Origin: UBA1444 sp964521625 | GTDB taxonomy: Bacteria > Bacillota > Negativicutes > UBA1444 | NCBI GenBank assembly: GCA_964521625.1 | Contig: CAZFSM010000002.1 | Span: 62,001 to 126,000 of the forward strand | DNA length: 64,000 nucleotides | Direction of reading: 5' to 3' | Part shown: in pieces, positions 44,161 to 52,671 of the stretch | How positions within the stretch are numbered: the first letter of the stretch is position 1 | How the letters are laid out: every line of letters begins with the position of its first letter | Program-made: the position numbers and the translations under genes | The notes under the pieces: generated by a model | Databases searched by the model: none | Told to the model about the DNA's origin: nothing | The model's input: only the letters and a program-made list of their open reading frames with translations

Positions 44161-45336
44161 ATGAGCAAGACAATATTGCTGGTTGACGATGAAGAAAATG
44201 TCTTGAGTGCATTGGAGCGAATCTTTACTCCGGAAGGGCATCGCGTTTTGACTGCTACAAGCGGAGAAGCCGGTCTTGCTGTGTTAGCAATTGAACAAGT
44301 GGATTTGGTAATCAGCGATATGAGGATGCCAGGGATGGACGGACACCAACTGCTTAAACAGGTTCGCGCACTTTATCCTACTTCAATGCGGGCAATTCTG
44401 AGCGGGTTTGCCGAGGGAAAAGATGTGATTAACTGCCTGCGGGACGGGTCAGCTCGCATGTACATTTTAAAACCATGGGATAACGATAAACTACTTAGCG
44501 AGATTAATAAGCTATTGCAGCTTGGTGAAATGTTTGCACGTCGCCAATTGCTGGAAGTGTTTAATAATTTGCAAGATCTGCCAACCGTACCGGAACTGTA
44601 CTCACGTGTTTGCGCATTGATAGACAAAGAAGCTGGCATGGAAGAAATCTCCCGTGTAGTGGAACAGGACCAGACCGTGGCAGCCAAACTGTTGCAGGTT
44701 GCTAATTCGGTATATTATAACATGAGTACCGGCTCGATCCGCCAGGCTATTATGTATATGGGACTGACCAATTTGAAAACGGTAGTTTTGGGTCTTACAG
44801 TTTTCAAACAGATGGAGGGGAAACACGGCGGTTTTTTTTCCAACGATGTGTTGTGGGACCATGCGGACCGGGTAAATCGCATGACTCATAAATTGTTTGA
44901 ACGTTGCTTGGGGCGAACTATGAAGGATAGTGAGGCTACAGCAGGATTGCTGCATGATATCGGGCGTGTGTTATTGCTTAAGGATTATGCGCAACCCTAT
45001 GCAGGAGTATCTCGCTCTGTTTTTCAAAATAAAGCAACGACATTTCGTGATACGGAGCGAAGCTTAATGGGAATCTCTCACGATGAAGTGGGAGGATTTT
45101 TGCTAAATTGGTGGAGTTTGCCGCACCCGATTGTGGAAGCCGCCATGTTCCACCATGATCCGATGAATGAAGCTGTTTTGAACCGAGAGGTCGTATCGGC
45201 AGTGCATGTTGCAGACTATTATGCGTGGAAACAAAAGAAAGCGTTAATTATGCCAAAACTTAATCCGGCGGCATTGGCACTGCTCGGCACTGATGTGGCA
45301 GAATGCGAAAGCTGGTTTTTGAAACTGGCTGAATAG
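44161..45336 (+). CDS. response regulator with HDOD output domain
   Basis: 391-residue protein. Residues 1-120 are a receiver domain (ILLVDDEENVLSALE; the phosphoacceptor Asp in LVISDMRMPGMDG; Lys in ILKPWD), and residues about 140-335 an HDOD domain (LPTVPELYSRVCALI, VVEQDQTVAAKLLQVANSVYY, GLLHDIGRVLLL). HDOD domains lack phosphodiesterase residues as a rule, though HDIG is present here. No histidine kinase is adjacent; the phosphatase/PAS proteins upstream are not kinases. The ATG at 44161 follows GGGAGTGATTATAT. The EAL-HDOD remnant starts 13 bases later. Confidence 0.88.
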   Translation: MSKTILLVDDEENVLSALERIFTPEGHRVLTATSGEAGLAVLAIEQVDLVISDMRMPGMDGHQLLKQVRALYPTSMRAILSGFAEGKDVINCLRDGSARMYILKPWDNDKLLSEINKLLQLGEMFARRQLLEVFNNLQDLPTVPELYSRVCALIDKEAGMEEISRVVEQDQTVAAKLLQVANSVYYNMSTGSIRQAIMYMGLTNLKTVVLGLTVFKQMEGKHGGFFSNDVLWDHADRVNRMTHKLFERCLGRTMKDSEATAGLLHDIGRVLLLKDYAQPYAGVSRSVFQNKATTFRDTERSLMGISHDEVGGFLLNWWSLPHPIVEAAMFHHDPMNEAVLNREVVSAVHVADYYAWKQKKALIMPKLNPAALALLGTDVAECESWFLKLAE

Positions 45337-45349
45337 GAGCGTGCGACAA

Positions 45350-46409
45350 ATGGATGTGTTTCTCGCCCGGCAACCAATTTTTGACCGCGATATGAAAGTT
45401 TATGCCTATGAACTGCTGTTTAGGCGAAGTGGCGGACACAATTTTTTTGACGCTGCCAATCAAGAACAGGCATCGAGTGAAGTGTTGACGAATGGGTTCT
45501 TTTCCATGGATATTTTGCAGGTTACTTCCGGTAAAAGAGCCTTTGTTAATTTTACGCAAGAGTTATTGTTGTCTGGACTTGCCCATTTACTACCCAAAGA
45601 AGTGCTTACAGTTGAAATTTTGGAAACGGTTGAACCGTTGCCTCAGATCATCCAGGCTTGCCGACAGCTTGTAGAAGCGGGATATTCGTTGGCGCTGGAT
45701 GATTTTGTTTTTGAACAGAAGTTTGTGCCCTTGATTGAGCTTGCCAATATTATTAAGGTCGATTTCCTCAATACGACGCAACAGCAACGCGCCATTTTAT
45801 TTCGGGAACAGGTGCCTGCTTCGGTAGAAATGTTGGCGGAAAAAGTGGAAACACAAGCGATGTATGATGAAGCGATTGCATTGGGGTGTAAATATTTTCA
45901 AGGTTTTTTCTTCAGCAAACCGTTGATCTTGCAAGGCAAGGCGATAGCGCATTCGCAGCTGTCGCGCCTGCAGCTACTGCAAGAGATCAAAGAAATGGCT
46001 GATGTTGATGGTTTTCCGTTCGATTGGGGATAAAAAACCTGATGAACTTATGGCTACCGCCGTTATTCGAGCCCGATTCGGCGAACTGCTGGCGCAGCGA
46101 ATTGTGCTGCCAGTACCGCCAGCGACGGTGTTTTTGACTGGGATGTTCTCGATGCTCGATGTTTTTTTGGGGCATCCTATGGTGGAAATTGCCAGGGAGA
46201 TGCCGACCGATTCCAAGGTTCGCAGCGTTCTTATGGGAGAGTCGGGGTTGGCGACGGAGTTGCATCGACTATTGTTGGCCTATGAAAAAGGCGACTGGCT
46301 GGCGGTCATTTCATTGTCAGCCTTGTTTGGGTTTACAGGGACAGAAGTCGCTAAGTCCTATAGTGAAGCAATTGCTTGGTATAATCACTTTACGTCAGTG
46401 GATGTTTGA
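45350..46409 (+). pseudogene. broken EAL-HDOD protein gene (internal deletion and frameshift)
   Basis: The first part (45350-46033) reads as a YuxH-like EAL domain (MDVFLARQPIFDRDMKVYAYELLF ... shown in part; LALDDFVFEQ; KYFQGFFFSKP). After EIKEMADVDG the frame runs to a stop at 46033. A different frame (46002-46409) then gives the C-terminal part of the HDOD domain, from KKPDELMATAVIRARFGELLA to the end. Against the intact paralog just downstream, about 60 residues of the HDOD core (IFRRDVALS to LLALQNIAQ) are missing. The EAL motif reads EIL, so even an intact copy would probably not degrade c-di-GMP. The ATG at 45350 follows TAGGAG. Confidence 0.82.
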
Positions 46410-46591
46410 GTTGCGGCGTGAGTTCGACTATTATACAAGAGTTGGCTCCGTTCCCTGATGAAAATAATATGCAGGAAATGGATGAAAGAAAGCAGGAAAT
46501 GTATTCGATTAAGGCGAAAATATAATGCTAGGAAGAAATTGTCCGAACAGTCAAAGCTTTTTTTGAGTCATAGACGTATGGAGGGATTGCA
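46410..46591 (+). other. gap between the two EAL-HDOD copies
   Basis: 182 bases with no recognisable gene, hairpin or promoter. The only open frame starting near the left end is a GTG at 46418 of 35 codons with no ribosome site, probably chance. Confidence 0.5.
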
Positions 46592-47809
46592 GTGGAAGTT
46601 CATGTTGCGAGACAACCGATATTTAACGTGGACAAAAAGGTCATCGGCTATGAACTTTTATTCCGCAATGGAACCGGTGATTTTTTCCCAGGATCGGATC
46701 GGGATCAAGCCACCGCAGATGTAATCAACAGTAGTTTTTTTCTCAAAATTGTCGATGATTTGGCAGGCGGAAAAAAGGCGTTCGTCAATTTCACGCCTCG
46801 ATTGCTGAAACAAGAGATGATGACAATCTTGCCGTCAAAGATACTGGCCGTGGAGTTTTCGGAAACAGTTGATGTAGATCCCGATGTTGTGGCTGCATGT
46901 CGTCACCTGAAAGAGAAGGGCTACATGGTGGTTCTGGATGACTTCGTTTATCATCAAAGTTCAACTGAGATTTTAAAATTAGTAGATATGGTCAAGGTCG
47001 ATTTTGTCCAGACTAAAGAAGCAGACCGTAAAACGATTGCTGCTAAACTGATCCCAATGGGGATTGCGCTTTTGGCCGAAAAAGTGGAAAGCTATTTTGA
47101 TTTTAAGCAGGCCAAAGAATTTGGTTATCAATATTTCCAGGGGTATTTCTTTGGTCGTCCCGAAATTTTCTCTGGTCGTGACATTCCCGGCTATACTGTA
47201 AACTATCTTAATATGTTGCGTGAAGCCAGCCGGGCTGAGATAGATTTCGACAAAATGGAACAGATTTTCCGCCGCGATGTGGCTCTTTCGTTTAAATTGC
47301 TGAAATTTATTAATTCATCTTTCTTTGGGGTTCGCAGTAAGATTTCTTCCGTACGGCAAGCCCTTGTTATGTTGGGCCGTAAAGAAATTTTAAAATGGAT
47401 TTCATTATTGGCACTGCAAAATATTGCTCAGGAAAAACCGGACGAAGTGGTTGTTCTATCTTTGATTAGGGCGCGGTTTGGCGAGTTGCTGGCTTTCCAG
47501 ATGGGGTGGAGCAAAAAGAGCAATCAGGCATTTCTGGTTGGCCTGTTCTCGCTGGTTGATGCTATGCTTGATCGACCGATGGGGGATGTATTGCGCGAAC
47601 TGCCGCTGGAAGATGAAATCGTTGTCGCTTTGCTGCGGGGTGATAATGATCTCGGGCAATTGCATAATATGGCACGCCATTATGAGAAGGCGGAATGGGA
47701 TGAATTTTCAGCCATGGCCCAAACAATCGGCATCCCCGAGCAGGATGTGGCCAAACTTTATCGTCAGGCTTTGGAATGGTCTCAAGGGCTTTTTGTGCTT
47801 CTATCCTAA
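46592..47809 (+). CDS. EAL-HDOD signalling protein (YuxH-like)
   Basis: 405-residue protein. Residues 1-200 form an EAL-like domain (VHVARQPIFNVDKKVIGYEL, LDDFVYHQSS, KYFQGYFFGRP-type) in which the catalytic EAL is replaced by VEFSETVD, so it is probably not an active c-di-GMP phosphodiesterase. Residues about 200-400 form an HDOD domain (RRDVALSFKLLKFINSSFFG, shown in part, and RARFGELLAFQMGW). The GTG start at 46592 follows GGAGGGATTGCA. It is the intact partner of the broken gene upstream and is followed by a strong terminator. Confidence 0.9.
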   Translation: MEVHVARQPIFNVDKKVIGYELLFRNGTGDFFPGSDRDQATADVINSSFFLKIVDDLAGGKKAFVNFTPRLLKQEMMTILPSKILAVEFSETVDVDPDVVAACRHLKEKGYMVVLDDFVYHQSSTEILKLVDMVKVDFVQTKEADRKTIAAKLIPMGIALLAEKVESYFDFKQAKEFGYQYFQGYFFGRPEIFSGRDIPGYTVNYLNMLREASRAEIDFDKMEQIFRRDVALSFKLLKFINSSFFGVRSKISSVRQALVMLGRKEILKWISLLALQNIAQEKPDEVVVLSLIRARFGELLAFQMGWSKKSNQAFLVGLFSLVDAMLDRPMGDVLRELPLEDEIVVALLRGDNDLGQLHNMARHYEKAEWDEFSAMAQTIGIPEQDVAKLYRQALEWSQGLFVLLS

Positions 47810-47838
47810 TCGCCTAGCTGAAAATAACATTTGATAAT

Positions 47839-47874
47839 CATAAAAACCTTCTTGGAATCAAGAAGGTTTTTATG
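47839..47874. terminator. perfect terminator after the EAL-HDOD gene
   Basis: Arms CATAAAAACCTTCTTG (47839-47854) and CAAGAAGGTTTTTATG (47859-47874) match perfectly over 16 pairs with loop GAAT and flanking A and T runs, so it may work in both directions. Confidence 0.92.
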
Positions 47875-47883
47875 TAAACTGAG

Positions 47884-47944
47884 TGGAAACTAATTTTAAC
47901 GTATTGGAAACAATTTCTTACCGATTTGTAATTTAATGTTTCCA
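47884..47944. promoter_or_regulatory. candidate activator half-sites upstream of the sigma-54 promoter
   Basis: TGGAAAC occurs at 47884-47890 and 47905-47911, exactly 21 bases (two helical turns) apart, and the inverse GTTTCCA at 47938-47944; the last two form the arms TGGAAACA/TGTTTCCA. They lie about 120-180 bases before the sigma-54 promoter, the usual distance for enhancer-binding protein sites. Confidence 0.45.
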
Positions 47945-48061
47945 GTTGGGGAGGGAAAGTCATGTCGATAAAGCTTAACCCATCGAAGGAAAAAAATGAT
48001 ACATTAGCTAAACCTTGATATGTAGATGTTTGTACGGGTCGTGTATGAGTGCGTCGATTCA

Positions 48062-48078
48062 TTGGCATGGTTTTTGCA
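48062..48078 (+). promoter_or_regulatory. sigma-54 promoter of ald
   Basis: TTGGCATGGTTTTTGCA: TGGCATG at 48063-48069, four bases, TTGCA at 48074-48078, a close fit to TGGCAC(G)-N4-TTGCW with the GG and GC correctly spaced. Transcription should start near 48088, about 45 bases before ald. A sigma-54-dependent regulator gene lies directly after ald. Confidence 0.85.
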
Positions 48079-48132
48079 ATGTTTCTATGATGGAAGGGCA
48101 ATCCTTTACATAAAGAAGCGGAGGCAGAGATT

Positions 48133-49248
48133 ATGATTATTGGTGTAGTTAAAGAAATCAAAAACAATGAAAATCGGGTGGCGTTGACGCCCGCAGGTGC
48201 TGAGGCATTCCGGACTGCTGGTCACAAAGTTTTGGTGGAAGCGGGCGCCGGTTTGGGGAGTGGCTTCTCTGATGCGCAGTATGAAAATTTTGGCGCCGAA
48301 ATTATTGGCGACAAACGAAAGCTCTTTGACGCAGCAGAGATGATCATGAAAGTAAAAGAACCATTGGAGCCAGAATATGAGCTCTTCCACGAGGGACAAC
48401 TGCTGTTTACCTATTTGCACTTGGCGCCAGAACCGGAACTGACTCATGCCCTGTTAAAGGCGAAAGTCACCGGAATTGCCTACGAAACAATTGAATTGCC
48501 AAACCACAGTCTGCCCCTGCTCATCCCCATGAGCGAAATCGCCGGTCGGATGGCGACACAAGTCGGCGCGCATTTTCTGGAGAAACATGAAGGCGGAAAA
48601 GGGGTTCTGCTCGGTGGTGTTCCCGGAGTTGAACCTGCGCAGGTCGTTGTTATCGGCGGCGGGATTGTCGGCACAAATGCAGCGCGGATTGCTAAAGGCA
48701 TGGGCGCCCGCGTGGCGATTATCGATAGTTCCGCCGAACGTTTGCGCCAACTGGATGATTTATTTCAGGGAACAGTAATGACGATCAGTTCCAATTCCTA
48801 TAACATTGCCGAATGGACCCGCAAGGCCGATCTGCTGATTGGTGCAGTACTGATCCATGGGGCGAAGGCGCCCAAGCTGGTCACTGAGAATATGGTGAAA
48901 ACCATGACCGCAGGATCGGTTATTGTTGACGTTGCGATTGACCAAGGCGGTTGCGTGGAAACTTGCGATCATGTCACTACCCACAGCAATCCGACCTTTA
49001 TCAAACATGGTGTGGTTCATTACTCCGTTGCCAACATGCCGGGAGCAGTCGCCCGTACCTCGACGCTTGCCCTGACTAATGCGACGCTGCCGTATGCATT
49101 GCAAATCGCCGGACGCGGTTGGCAGACGATGGCGAAAGAAAATGCCGGCTTTGCCAAAGGGATTAACGTTACAAAGGGATGTCTGACTTACCAGGCGGTG
49201 GCTGATGCGTTGAAACTTCCTTACACTGAGCTGGCAAGCTTGCTGTAG
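48133..49248 (+). CDS. ald: alanine dehydrogenase
   Basis: 371-residue enzyme that interconverts L-alanine and pyruvate with ammonia and NAD. It shows the N-terminal PKEIKNNENRVALTP-type start (VKEIKNNENRVALTPAGAEA), the substrate region, the Rossmann GGGIVGTNAARIAKGMGARV near residue 173 and the C-terminal GVVHYSVANMPGAVARTST near residue 298, all family signatures. The ATG at 48133 follows GCGGAGGCAGA. It is expressed from a sigma-54 promoter and followed 41 bases later by the probable activator gene. Confidence 0.97.
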   Translation: MIIGVVKEIKNNENRVALTPAGAEAFRTAGHKVLVEAGAGLGSGFSDAQYENFGAEIIGDKRKLFDAAEMIMKVKEPLEPEYELFHEGQLLFTYLHLAPEPELTHALLKAKVTGIAYETIELPNHSLPLLIPMSEIAGRMATQVGAHFLEKHEGGKGVLLGGVPGVEPAQVVVIGGGIVGTNAARIAKGMGARVAIIDSSAERLRQLDDLFQGTVMTISSNSYNIAEWTRKADLLIGAVLIHGAKAPKLVTENMVKTMTAGSVIVDVAIDQGGCVETCDHVTTHSNPTFIKHGVVHYSVANMPGAVARTSTLALTNATLPYALQIAGRGWQTMAKENAGFAKGINVTKGCLTYQAVADALKLPYTELASLL

Positions 49249-49289
49249 AAAGACCTCGCGGATACGCCACCGATAAGAGGAGGCGTATC

Positions 49290-50846
49290 GTGGAAACCAC
49301 CCGGTTAAAACTGCCGAATGTTGATCGTGTCGGCTTGGTGTTGGACATATCAAAAGTCTTGGCCGCACGCAAAATTAATATTATTTCTATGGAAGTGGAG
49401 CCGAATACTACCTACCTGGAGCTGGAAAACATGCCGGCGACAACCAGTCAGGAGGTAGTTGCGGCTCTACTTGCCATTCCGCAGGTATTGGATGTTATCG
49501 TGATCGATTTAATGCCGCACCAAGTCAGGACCGAACAACTGAAGGCGGTGATGACTTCTGTGAGTGAAGGCATAGTGGCAATCGACGCCACGGGAGTCGT
49601 CACTCATTACAATCCGGCTGCGGAACGAATCCTGCATCTGTCGCGAAACCAAATCCTCGGTAATCCTCTGATAAAGCATTTTCCAGTGGATCTTCCATTA
49701 ATAGAAACATTACGTAATGGGGCTTCCTATAATAATCGCGAAATTGTGCTGGAAAAAACCAAAAGCCATTATTTGGCCAGCGGCCGACCGATTTTTGACC
49801 ACTCTGGCCGGATTATCGGAGCTGTGTCTGTCTTGAAAGATATCAGCGAGGTCCGGGAATTGGTCCAATCGGTTACGGGGCAATTGCCGCCAGCGTTTCA
49901 CCGGATTGTCCATGAAAGTACGGTCATGAAACGAACGCTGGCGATGGCCAGAACCATTGCCCGAGGAGAGTCAACCGTACTACTGCGTGGTGAAACCGGT
50001 ACCGGCAAGGAGCTTTTTGCTCGTGCTATCCACGAAGCATCGCCCCGTTCATCTGGTATGTTCGTGCCAATCAATTGTGCGGCGATACCGGACCAATTGC
50101 TGGAAAGTGAATTGTTCGGTTATGAAGAAGGCGCGTTTTCCGGTGCTGCAAGAGGCGGTAAGCGAGGCTTATTTGAGTATGCCAATGGCGGGTCGATTTT
50201 ATTGGACGAAGTGGGTGAGCTCTCCAGTACGTTGCAGGCAAAATTGCTCAGGGTACTGCAGGATGGGAAAATTCGCCGCGTGGGCGGCACGGGGGAAATT
50301 GACGTCGATGTCCGAGTGATGGCGGCAACGCACCGCAATCTGGAGGAATTGATGTCGCGGGATCTGTTTCGCGCCGACCTGTACTATCGGCTTAATGTAA
50401 TCCCGTTGTTTTTGCCGCCGCTGCGTGAGCGACCGGAAGATATTCCATTGTTGGTTGATTTTTTTCTTCGCAGGTTTGCGGCCCGATTAAAAAAACCAGC
50501 GCCGATCATCGGCGAGGCGGCAATGGCCAAGCTCATTAGTTATCATTGGCCAGGTAACATACGGGAACTGGAGAATGTGTTGGAACGGGCGGTCAATCTG
50601 ATGGATGGACCGGCAATATTAGCCCAACATATTTTTGTTCAGGAAATTGGCATACCGCGCCAAACACAACAACGGCCCCAAGGGCAGGTGAAACTGGGAG
50701 ATTCGGTGGCGGAGGCAGAACGGGAAGCATTGCTGCAAGCGGTCACCCGTTACCGTTCGTCGCGCAAGCTAGGCGAGGCGCTTGGCCTCTCCCATACAGC
50801 TGTGTTAAAGAAATTAAAAAAATATGGGATTTCATTTCCGATATAG
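49290..50846 (+). CDS. TyrR-like sigma-54-type regulator with ACT and PAS domains
   Basis: 518-residue protein. Order: ACT-type ligand domain (about 1-75), PAS (about 82-190), AAA+ domain (about 205-445; Walker A GETGTGKE 234-241, Walker B ILLDEVGEL 303-311, GAFSGA 281-286 in place of GAFTGA) and a TyrR/Fis-type helix-turn-helix (SSRKLGEALGLSHTAVLKKL). The Thr-to-Ser exchange in the sigma-54 contact loop is conservative, and sigma-54 activation is expected. The ACT domain suggests an amino-acid effector. The GTG at 49290 follows AGAGGAGG. Its position after sigma-54-promoted ald suggests it controls that gene. Confidence 0.9.
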   Translation: METTRLKLPNVDRVGLVLDISKVLAARKINIISMEVEPNTTYLELENMPATTSQEVVAALLAIPQVLDVIVIDLMPHQVRTEQLKAVMTSVSEGIVAIDATGVVTHYNPAAERILHLSRNQILGNPLIKHFPVDLPLIETLRNGASYNNREIVLEKTKSHYLASGRPIFDHSGRIIGAVSVLKDISEVRELVQSVTGQLPPAFHRIVHESTVMKRTLAMARTIARGESTVLLRGETGTGKELFARAIHEASPRSSGMFVPINCAAIPDQLLESELFGYEEGAFSGAARGGKRGLFEYANGGSILLDEVGELSSTLQAKLLRVLQDGKIRRVGGTGEIDVDVRVMAATHRNLEELMSRDLFRADLYYRLNVIPLFLPPLRERPEDIPLLVDFFLRRFAARLKKPAPIIGEAAMAKLISYHWPGNIRELENVLERAVNLMDGPAILAQHIFVQEIGIPRQTQQRPQGQVKLGDSVAEAEREALLQAVTRYRSSRKLGEALGLSHTAVLKKLKKYGISFPI

Positions 50847-50870
50847 TAAGTGTTTGTAGCAGGATTTTTT

Positions 50871-50898
50871 TTGCTTGCGCCGAAATAAACCATATAGT
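50871..50898 (+). promoter_or_regulatory. likely promoter of the glycine cleavage operon
   Basis: TTGCTT at 50871-50876 and TATAGT at 50893-50898 with a 16-base spacer, about 45-50 bases before the tandem glycine riboswitch. Confidence 0.5.
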
Positions 50899-50948
50899 AA
50901 AGTATTGGTAATAATTTATGGTCAACGAATTGAATACCGAGGAATGAT

Positions 50949-51120
50949 GGTTGTGGAAGAGACCGCTTGCGAAGCGGCGCCGAAGGGGCAGGCTAACCTG
51001 GTAAACTCTCAGGCAAAGGAACCGCAACCGGACCAGACTCTGGAGAGAACGCCACCAGCGCAGGATGGCGTCACCGAAGGGGAGCCTGTAAGGCAAATCT
51101 CTCAGGTAGATAAGACAGAG
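50949..51120 (+). ncRNA. tandem glycine riboswitch of the gcv operon
   Basis: Two aptamers in the usual head-to-tail arrangement. The first (50949-51029) is closed by GGTTGTGG/CCGCAACC and holds GGCGCCGAAGGGGCAGG and AACTCTCAGGCAAAGGA. The second (about 51036-51120) has ACTCTGGAGAGA, CACCGAAGGGGAGCC and AATCTCTCAGGTAGATAAGACAGAG. Cooperative glycine binding normally turns on gcvT operons. A terminator follows, and gcvT starts at 51178. Confidence 0.95.
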
Positions 51121-51152
51121 ACAGGGAAGAATTTTTTTCCTTGTCTTTTTCT
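51119..51152 (+). terminator. terminator of the gcv glycine riboswitch
   Basis: AGACAGGGA (51119-51127) pairs with TCCTTGTCT (51138-51146), one G-T pair, followed by TTTT. Its 5' arm overlaps the 3' strand of the second aptamer P1 by two bases, so ligand binding may oppose it. Confidence 0.75.
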
Positions 51153-51177
51153 ATTTCTAAGAAGGGAGTGGTTTGTA

Positions 51178-52278
51178 GTGGGCGAACCGCGGAAAACGGC
51201 GCTTTGTGACAGGCATGTAGCAATGGGGGCCCGTATGGTTGACTTTAACGGTTGGTGGTTGCCGATTCAGTATGCGGGGATTTTGGAAGAGCACCGGGCG
51301 GTGCGTGAACAGGCCGGGGTTTTTGATGTATCGCATATGGGTGAAATTCGTGTCGTTGGCGTTGATGCGGAGCTATACCTGCAAAAGATTGTGACGAATA
51401 ACCTGGCCGATTTGGCGGCAGGCAAGGTTAGGTATTCTCCTTTGTGTTATTTAAATGGCGGGACTGTGGATGACATTTTGATTTACCGGCTGGCGGATAA
51501 TGAATTTTGGCTAGTCGTCAATGCATCGAACAAAGATAAAGATTTTGCCTGGATGACGAGCAATTCGGATGGGTTTGACGTAAAGATCAGCGATGAATCT
51601 GACCAAACGGCGGAAGTCGCGTTGCAGGGTCCGGCTGCCGCGGCAATTTTGCAGAAAGTTTCTGCAGGCAAACAGCTTGAAATGGGCTATTATGAATTCC
51701 TGCCGCAATGGAAGATTACCGAGGTATCAGCGCTGGTTTCCCGCACGGGGTATACTGGCGAAGATGGATTTGAAATTTATTGTGCAGTTGCCGATGTGCC
51801 AACGATTTGGGATGCCTTGCTCGAAGCCGGCAAAGAATACGGTTTGCAACCGGCAGGTCTTGGTTGTCGCGACACTTTGCGTTTTGAAGCGTCGATGCCC
51901 TTGTATGGGCATGAACTCTCGGCGGAGATAACACCCTTGGAGGCAGGATTATCCCGTTTTATCTCTTTTGATAAAGGCGACTTTTTCGGTCGCCAGGCGT
52001 TGCTGGAGCAACGGGAAAAAGGTTTGCGCCGAAAATTGATCGGGTTTGAGATGATTGGCCGTGGCGTTGCCCGGGCTGGCTATCCTGTTCATTCGGCGGG
52101 AAAAGTAATTGGCGCTGTTACCTCCGGTTCTGTCGCCCCTTCGTTGGGAACTAATCTGGGGATGGCGCTGGTGAGCAGTGATGTCGGGCCTGTAGGAACG
52201 GAAATCGAGATTGAAATCAGAGAAAAACCAGTTGCTGCGAAGATTATTGCCAGACCATTTTATCGAAGGAGGAATTAA
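51178..52278 (+). CDS. gcvT: glycine cleavage system T protein (aminomethyltransferase)
   Basis: 366-residue tetrahydrofolate-dependent enzyme that releases ammonia and passes the methylene group from the lipoyl arm of GcvH to THF. Family features are MVDFNGWWLPIQYAGILEEH, VFDVSHMGEIRV, the folate region and GCRDTLRFEASMPLYGHEL near residue 230. The GTG at 51178 follows GAAGGGAG by 9 bases; the open frame extends upstream through the riboswitch. gcvH follows by 2 bases. Confidence 0.96.
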   Translation: MGEPRKTALCDRHVAMGARMVDFNGWWLPIQYAGILEEHRAVREQAGVFDVSHMGEIRVVGVDAELYLQKIVTNNLADLAAGKVRYSPLCYLNGGTVDDILIYRLADNEFWLVVNASNKDKDFAWMTSNSDGFDVKISDESDQTAEVALQGPAAAAILQKVSAGKQLEMGYYEFLPQWKITEVSALVSRTGYTGEDGFEIYCAVADVPTIWDALLEAGKEYGLQPAGLGCRDTLRFEASMPLYGHELSAEITPLEAGLSRFISFDKGDFFGRQALLEQREKGLRRKLIGFEMIGRGVARAGYPVHSAGKVIGAVTSGSVAPSLGTNLGMALVSSDVGPVGTEIEIEIREKPVAAKIIARPFYRRRN

Positions 52279-52280
52279 CA

Positions 52281-52670
52281 ATGCAGACGCCAAGCAATCT
52301 AAAGTATTCCAAAGAACATGAATGGGTACGGCTGGAAGCGAACCGGGCGGTTGTCGGCATTACCGACTATGCCCAGTCACAGTTGGGCGACATTGTATTT
52401 GTTGAATTGCCGGCTGTGGGGGCAACGATTGTTTCCGGTAAGCGTTTTTCGGTTGTCGAGTCAGTAAAAGCCGTTTCCGATATTTTTGCGCCAGTGGGCG
52501 GAACCATCGTGGCGGTAAACGAAGCCCTGAATGATGCACCGGAAAAAGTAAACCAGGATCCGTTTGGCGAGGGATGGATTGCGGTTATCGAACTGGCGGA
52601 CAGTTCGGAGCTGGCAGGTCTGATGGACGATCAGGCTTATGCGGAGCAGGTGGCGAAAGGGGGACACTGA
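52281..52670 (+). CDS. gcvH: glycine cleavage system H protein
   Basis: 129-residue lipoyl carrier protein of the glycine cleavage system. The lipoylated Lys is K63 in VVESVKAVSDI. The rest shows the standard YSKEHEWVRLE start, GITDYAQSQLGDIVFVELP and the ENPFGEGW-type segment (QDPFGEGWIAVIEL). The ATG at 52281 follows AAGGAGGAATTAACA. A LipM-like transferase that could load it is encoded at the end of the same operon. Confidence 0.97.
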   Translation: MQTPSNLKYSKEHEWVRLEANRAVVGITDYAQSQLGDIVFVELPAVGATIVSGKRFSVVESVKAVSDIFAPVGGTIVAVNEALNDAPEKVNQDPFGEGWIAVIELADSSELAGLMDDQAYAEQVAKGGH

Positions 52671-52671
52671 A

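Noticed and set aside
46458..46724. 88-codon frame before and into the EAL-HDOD gene
   Set aside because: Runs out of frame through the well-supported start of the EAL-HDOD protein and has Lys/Arg-rich nonsense composition.
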